Of a DNA stretch of 64,000 nt, positions 62,682 to 64,000 are shown piece after piece. Source of the DNA: Pseudomonas sp. Root71. GTDB lineage: Bacteria; Pseudomonadota; Gammaproteobacteria; Pseudomonadales; Pseudomonadaceae. The stretch lies in assembly GCF_001429045.1 (NCBI RefSeq), contig NZ_LMHY01000001.1:565892-629891 (forward strand), in the 5' to 3' direction. A model generated the notes under the pieces. The model worked only from the letters and a program-made list of their open reading frames with translations, did not search any database and had not been told where the DNA came from. The stretch's first letter is position 1, and every line of letters begins with the position of its first letter. A program made the translations under genes and the position numbers.

Positions 62682-64000
62682 TCAGTTCACTGAGTCCATC
62701 ACCCGCCGATAAAACAACCACTCCTGCTCCAGCGCATGGGCCTGGTTACCGGCCTTGCGAAAGCCATGGCGTTCATCGGCGTAGTAATGCGCTTCGACCA
62801 GGATACCGTTGTCTTGCAGCGCCGTGACCATGTCGCGGGTTTGTTGCGGGACGACCACGGCATCCAGTTCTCCTTGAAAGAAGATCATCGGCACGCGGAT
62901 GTTGCCGGCATGCAGCAGCGGCGTGCGGGCGGCGTAGCGTTCGGCATCCAGTTGCGGATCGCCGATCAGCCAGTCCAGATAGTCGCTTTCGAATTTGTGG
63001 GTCGCGCGCCCCAGCGCCACCGGGTCGCTGACCCCATACAGGCTGGCGCCAGCGCGGAACACGTTGTGAAAAGCCAGGGCGCACAGGCTGGTATAGCCGC
63101 CAGCGCTGCCGCCGCGAATGAATGCCTTCTCGCCGTCGATCAAGCCACGGTCGTTGAGGTAACTCACCACGGCGCAAGCGTCTTGCACATCCACGTCGCC
63201 CCAACTCAGGTGCAGTGCCTGGCGATAGGCCCGGCCATAGCCGCTGCTGCCGCGGTAGTTGAGGTCGGCGACGGCGAAGCCCCGCTGTGCCCAGTACTGG
63301 ATACGCGGATCGAGCATCGGGTAGCACGCCGAGGTCGGGCCGCCATGGACGAACACCACCAATGGCGGTTTCGCCGCGCCGGTCATCGCCGGGTAGAAGA
63401 AGCCGTGGGCTTCGCCTGAGCCACTTGGGTAGCGCAAGGTTTGCGGGCGGCTGATCTGTTCGGGAGCAAGCGGTGCGATGCCGCCGGCCAGTACTTGCAC
63501 TTGCCGGCTCTGGCGGTCAATGGCGATGACGGCAGTTGAGCTGACGGGCGACGCCGCGATGCAATAGATGAACTGCTCATCCACGGCGAGATGGCGAAAG
63601 CGGCTGTAGTCGCCGGTGAAATCGGCGCTGGAATCGCCGCCTATGCCCAGTCGGCCAAAGCCACCCTCGGTCCAACTGGCCAGATAACTGTCGTCGCCCA
63701 GCGGCAACCAGGTGCTGCCGCCGAGTTGCCAAGGCGCGGGGCCGTGGTCGGCGGCCGCACTTGGCAATGGGCTCAAGCCTTTTTCAGTTTCTTTCCATGG
63801 CTGCCAGTAACCTGCGCGATCCGTCAGGCAATACAAGCGACCGTCGGCATCGAACCGCGGTTGTTGCACAGACTCTTGAACGCCGTCGCCGGCCACACAA
63901 CGAGCCTCGGCAAAGCCACCGTTGGCGAGGCCTTCAGCAACCATCAAACGTGTCGCTGTCCATGGCTGATCCGGACGACTCCACTCGATCCAGGCCAGGC
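62682..64000 (-). CDS. S9-family prolyl oligopeptidase-type peptidase (5' end outside window)
   Basis: C-terminal 439 residues or so of a larger serine peptidase; the frame stays open to the window edge (LAWIEWSRPDQPWTATRLMVAEG), so the start is missing. A beta-propeller part is followed by the catalytic domain with FVHGGPTSACYPM, nucleophile Ser in RGGSAGGYTSL, Asp in FFQGELDAVVVP and His in ADERHGFRKA. It is of the dipeptidyl/acylaminoacyl peptidase type, with substrate unknown. Confidence 0.88.
   Translation of the reverse strand, partial: LAWIEWSRPDQPWTATRLMVAEGLANGGFAEARCVAGDGVQESVQQPRFDADGRLYCLTDRAGYWQPWKETEKGLSPLPSAAADHGPAPWQLGGSTWLPLGDDSYLASWTEGGFGRLGIGGDSSADFTGDYSRFRHLAVDEQFIYCIAASPVSSTAVIAIDRQSRQVQVLAGGIAPLAPEQISRPQTLRYPSGSGEAHGFFYPAMTGAAKPPLVVFVHGGPTSACYPMLDPRIQYWAQRGFAVADLNYRGSSGYGRAYRQALHLSWGDVDVQDACAVVSYLNDRGLIDGEKAFIRGGSAGGYTSLCALAFHNVFRAGASLYGVSDPVALGRATHKFESDYLDWLIGDPQLDAERYAARTPLLHAGNIRVPMIFFQGELDAVVVPQQTRDMVTALQDNGILVEAHYYADERHGFRKAGNQAHALEQEWLFYRRVMDSVN

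Overview
The window is a high-GC chromosomal segment of a Pseudomonas, almost certainly of the P. fluorescens group. This rests on the protein sequences, on many copies of the short palindromic REP repeat (GTGGGAGCGGGCTTGCTCGCG and variants) between genes, and on a gene order that I recall from P. aeruginosa PAO1: the gbc/sox/fdhA block (PA5410-PA5421 region), then creBCD, the fiu locus, glcB, rarD, srkA, the modE-like gene, comF, bioBFHCD and the acyl-CoA dehydrogenases (PA0463-PA0508 region). No rRNA, tRNA, CRISPR array or insertion sequence was seen.

1-15.8 kb is a catabolic block for methylated amines and glycine. GbcA/GbcB demethylate glycine betaine; the tetrameric sarcosine oxidase SoxBDAG removes the last methyl group; GlyA and the threonine aldolase LtaE interconvert glycine, serine and threonine; PurU and FdhA handle the one-carbon units and formaldehyde released. 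Before gbcA lies a gene-free region with a 182-bp imperfect repeat that carries a perfect DnaA box in each unit.

15.8-24.1 kb holds two short RHS-core genes with unrelated C-terminal tails, envelope genes (a DUF2780 protein, a PlsC-like acyltransferase, an exported PF05618 protease-like protein) and creB-creC-creD. 24.3-32.2 kb has a GST, an MFS carrier and a cell-surface-signalling iron operon on the minus strand: sigma factor, FecR-type anti-sigma, TonB receptor, PepSY membrane protein, small membrane protein.

32.3-46.3 kb is mostly housekeeping and regulation: a DnaQ-like exonuclease coupled to a cNMP/CBS/DUF294 protein, a stand-alone receiver protein, an AT-rich islet with an EamA exporter, malate synthase G, an ACT-domain regulator, RarD, SrkA, PhoX, a ModE-like regulator and ComF. 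46.4-51.0 kb is the biotin cluster bioBFHCD. 51.1-58.8 kb contains three paralogous acyl-CoA dehydrogenases with a diguanylate cyclase gene between the first and second. The end holds a LysR regulator divergent from a class III aminotransferase, a toxin-antitoxin pair, a 52-residue YqaE/Pmp3 protein, and an S9 peptidase that runs off the window.

The most unusual signals are: (i) a composite element, a DnaA box followed exactly 59 bases later by GATCAAAAAA, present twice in the 5' repeat region (plus one degenerate copy) and again at 40.3 kb; (ii) an RHS-core protein whose tail carries the His-Gly / Cys pattern of a caspase-like (clan CD) peptidase, with no adjacent immunity gene; (iii) a hairpin that buries the ribosome-binding site of the aminotransferase gene.
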